This document shows positions 7,027 to 8,469 of a stretch of 8,469 nt of DNA, piece by piece; position 1 is the first letter of the stretch, and the number at the start of each line of letters is the position of its first letter. Source of the DNA: UBA6168 sp031426435. Its GTDB lineage: Bacteria > Bacteroidota > Bacteroidia > Chitinophagales > Saprospiraceae. The position numbers were made by a program, and so were the translations under genes. The notes under the pieces were generated by a model, which made no database searches, was not told the origin of the DNA, and saw nothing but the letters and a program-made list of their open reading frames with translations. The stretch spans positions 1 to 8,469 of the forward strand of contig JANPLH010000164.1 in assembly GCA_031426435.1 (NCBI GenBank), written 5' to 3'.

Positions 7027-7356
7027 ATGACTGTCCTTGATAAAGCTGAAGCATTGCTACCTGAAATGACCGCTGCCGAGAAAGCGCAACTGCTGCAATG
7101 GGTAGCCAGCGAATTGAGTGGTATTTATCCCGGTATAGAAAAAACGCCCAGTGTTTGCGGTGGCGATGCTTGTATAACCCGCACCCGCATACCTGTTTGG
7201 TCGCTCGTCAATTCCAAGAAACTGGGCTTGGCCGATACCCAACTGCTCGAAGCCTACCCTACCCTCACGCAAGACGACCTGCGCAATGCTTGGAATTACT
7301 ACCGGGGGAATCGCCAAGAAATCGAGGCGCTTATACTTGAGAATGAAAACTTTTAA
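7027..7356 (+). CDS. DUF433 family antitoxin (VapB-like)
   Basis: A 109-residue protein. Residues 1-31 form a short helical lead (MTAAEKAQLLQW). The DUF433 core (about 35-100) follows, with GIEKTP (36-41), CGGDACI (44-50), TRIPVW (53-58) and LLEAYPTLTQDDL. DUF433 proteins have a helix-turn-helix fold and are paired with PIN-like toxins; the expected role is to bind and neutralise the downstream toxin and repress the operon promoter. An AAGGA sequence (7017-7021) lies 5 bases before the ATG, a Shine-Dalgarno-like site unusual for this window. The stop is separated from the next ATG by only 2 bases, so the two genes are translationally coupled. Confidence 0.88.
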   Translation: MTVLDKAEALLPEMTAAEKAQLLQWVASELSGIYPGIEKTPSVCGGDACITRTRIPVWSLVNSKKLGLADTQLLEAYPTLTQDDLRNAWNYYRGNRQEIEALILENENF

Positions 7357-7358
7357 AG

Positions 7359-7706
7359 ATGGCGAAGTTTTACACCAATGAGAATTTCTACCTGCCTGTT
7401 GTGGTTTTGCTCCGCAATTTAGGCCACGATGTATTGACAAGTCTTGAAGCAGGACGGGCCAACTTGAAAATCCCAGACCCCGACGTACTTGCATTTGCCA
7501 TTGCTGAAAAACGCTGTGTCCTTACCTTGAACAGGATGCATTTCGGCAAACTCCACGCCACCACTCCATCCCATTTTGGCATCATCACCTGTACAGAGGA
7601 CTCAGATTTTGAAGCACTTGCCAAGCGCATACATGAGGCAATCACCGCCACCGAAAATATTGAAAATCAGTTGATTAAGATTTATCGGCCAAACAAAGCA
7701 GGGTGA
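7359..7706 (+). CDS. DUF5615 PIN-like toxin
   Basis: A 115-residue protein matching the DUF5615 PIN-like family, presumed RNA-cleaving toxins of DUF433-linked modules. Seen: N-terminal strand FYTNENF (4-10), LGHDVLTSLEAG (21-32), acidic residues D40 and D42 in IPDPDVLAFA, CVLTLNR (53-59), HFGKLH (61-66) and GIITCTEDSDF (74-84). PIN domains use several acidic residues to hold metal. Here E8, D40, D42, D81 and D83 are present, but position 7 is Asn where relatives I remember usually have Asp (a YADENF-type motif), which could weaken activity. It directly follows its antitoxin with a 2-base gap. Length is normal and no frameshift is seen. Confidence 0.87.
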   Translation: MAKFYTNENFYLPVVVLLRNLGHDVLTSLEAGRANLKIPDPDVLAFAIAEKRCVLTLNRMHFGKLHATTPSHFGIITCTEDSDFEALAKRIHEAITATENIENQLIKIYRPNKAG

Positions 7707-7992
7707 GATTAACTTAGGCCTTCTTGTCGCCTGCCGCCCTTCACCTTCCTTATTTTTATCATTTTCCCGTGCTGCATTGGTAGGAAGAAAAGCGCCCATT
7801 ACCTTGACACATAAAGATTCTGCACCAGCGGTGATTATTTTTTATTGGGGAGTCTGGCAAAAACAAGAAGGCAACTCAAATTGGAAAATAAGCGAATAAT
7901 GAAAACATTTTGCTGAATTGTGTAATATATTTCCTTTTTGAAGTGCCCAACTTTGGGCTGTGAAAATGTTTTCACAATTACAATTAATAAAG
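7707..7992. other. Intergenic region before csbD
   Basis: These 286 AT-rich bases contain no credible gene, tRNA or terminator for the toxin-antitoxin pair. The only structure I see is the paired TGAAAACATTTT motif at 7900-7911 and 7963-7974, plus a near -7 box CAACTTTG (7948-7955) in front of csbD. Confidence 0.6.
7900..7975. promoter_or_regulatory. Paired palindromic motif upstream of csbD
   Basis: GTGAAAATGTTTTCAC (7960-7975) is a perfect 7-bp dyad with a 2-base centre. Its core, TGAAAACATTTT on the opposite strand, also occurs on the plus strand at 7900-7911, 63 bases away centre to centre (about six helical turns). The near -7 box CAACTTTG (7948-7955, one mismatch to TAnnTTTG) sits between them, so the proximal palindrome would overlap the transcription start. 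This fits a repressor acting at two sites, or alternatively a 12-bp stem with a 51-base loop. Confidence 0.45.
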
Positions 7993-8178
7993 ATGAATAC
8001 CACAGAAGTAAAAGGGAACTGGAATGAGCAGAAAGGCAAACTCAAACAGAGATTTGCCCAATTGACGGACAATGACATGATGTTTGATGAGGGCAAGAAA
8101 GATGAAATGCTTGGAAAAATTCAAGTCAAACTAGGCAAAACAAAAGAAGAGTTGCACAAAATCATGAGTACCCTCTAA
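7993..8178 (+). CDS. CsbD family small stress protein
   Basis: A 61-residue hydrophilic protein, MNTTEVKGNWNEQKGKLKQ at the N-terminus, with LTDNDMMFDEGKKDEMLGK and VKLGKTKEEL in the body. This is the CsbD (YjbJ-like) pattern of VKGNW-x-E-x-KGK followed by a G-K-x-x-E repeat. In Bacillus CsbD is a sigma-B general stress protein, and YjbJ is abundant in stressed or stationary E. coli; the molecular function is unknown. The ATG at 7993 is chosen because it begins the conserved core. In-frame starts upstream (GTG 7960, ATG 7966) would run through the operator-like palindrome. It appears to be monocistronic, with a stem-loop after the stop. Confidence 0.92.
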   Translation: MNTTEVKGNWNEQKGKLKQRFAQLTDNDMMFDEGKKDEMLGKIQVKLGKTKEELHKIMSTL

Positions 8179-8190
8179 TTTTTGTCGCCC

Positions 8191-8226
8191 TATGTAAAAG
8201 CTATCGTTATCGTTAGCTTTTACATA
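8191..8226 (+). terminator. Stem-loop after csbD
   Basis: A perfect 13-bp stem (TATGTAAAAGCTA, 8191-8203, pairing with TAGCTTTTACATA, 8214-8226) closes a 10-base loop 12 bases past the csbD stop. The stem is A/T-rich at its foot and has T runs within the right arm rather than a separate T tail. It is probably the csbD transcript end or a 3' stability element. Confidence 0.55.
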
Positions 8227-8308
8227 CATTTATAGATAAAAGCATTTAAAGTTGCTGACTATAACGGATTGTAGTGATGAGCGCCTGAACTGGGATTCTT
8301 GCCGATAA

Positions 8309-8469
8309 ACCAAGGGGCAACGCCCCGGAATATTTGTAGGTTGCACATACCCACATGTTCTGAGGGGCAGCGCCCCGGAATATTCCAACTCCGATATTGC
8401 GGGGCGCTGCCCCTTGGTGCTGGGTTGGAACGGCGATAGCTACAAATATGATGGGGCGCTGCCCCTTTT
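8309..8469. repeat. Cluster of four GC-rich palindromes in head-to-head array
   Basis: The unit GGGGC-AGC-GCCCC occurs four times: 8314-8326 (AAC centre) and 8364-8376 in one orientation, 8401-8413 and 8453-8465 in the other. Flanks are shared: ACCAAG precedes the first copy and, in reverse, the third; ATATTTGTAG (8330-8339) follows the first and its complement (8440-8449) precedes the fourth; GGAATAT follows copies one and two. The array thus has dyad symmetry around about 8389. It resembles dispersed REP-like repeats common in Bacteroidota intergenic DNA and may continue past the window edge. No open reading frame of note is inside it. Confidence 0.8.

Noticed and set aside
7960..7992. Eleven-residue longer CsbD start (GTG at 7960)
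   Set aside because: The added residues are not CsbD-like and the segment overlaps the operator-like palindrome; MNTTEVKGNW from 7993 is the natural N-terminus.
8309..8469. CRISPR-like array
   Set aside because: The repeats are short, in both orientations and unevenly spaced, with no uniform spacers and no cas genes.

Overview
The window looks like chromosomal DNA from a Bacteroidota member, probably of the Saprospiria (Haliscomenobacter/Lewinella-like). Three things point there: a large Cys-rich secreted protein ending in a type IX secretion (T9SS) sorting domain, promoter -7 boxes of the Bacteroidota TAnnTTTG type, and starts without Shine-Dalgarno sites. The class-level placement is inference from remembered protein style, not from a marker gene.

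Layout. (1) Positions 74-3736, minus strand: one 1220-residue exported mosaic protein. It has a signal peptide, two PPC-like domains, two almost identical fibronectin-III-like modules, four HYR/Ig-like modules, a Cys-rich region of unknown function and a T9SS C-terminal domain. (2) Positions 3737-4292: a 556-base divergent intergenic region holding a palindrome, a -7 box and a striking 81-base hairpin made of 9-base repeats directly in front of mutS2. (3) Positions 4293-6689, plus strand: MutS2 (ATPase plus Smr nuclease domain). (4) Positions 6768-7706, plus strand: a small Bacteroidota protein of unknown function, then a two-gene DUF433/DUF5615 (PIN-like) toxin-antitoxin module. (5) Positions 7993-8178, plus strand: a CsbD-family small stress protein, preceded by a palindromic operator candidate and followed by a strong stem-loop. 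(6) Positions 8309-8469: four short GC-rich palindromes arranged head-to-head, part of a dispersed-repeat cluster that runs to the window edge.

The genes do not form one pathway. The secreted protein is a cell-surface or extracellular product; mutS2 is housekeeping (DNA or ribosome quality control); the DUF433/DUF5615 pair is an accessory addiction module; CsbD is a general stress protein. I found no convincing undescribed multi-gene system. The most unusual signals are non-coding: the repeat-built hairpin in the presumed mutS2 leader, the paired motif upstream of csbD and the terminal palindrome cluster.
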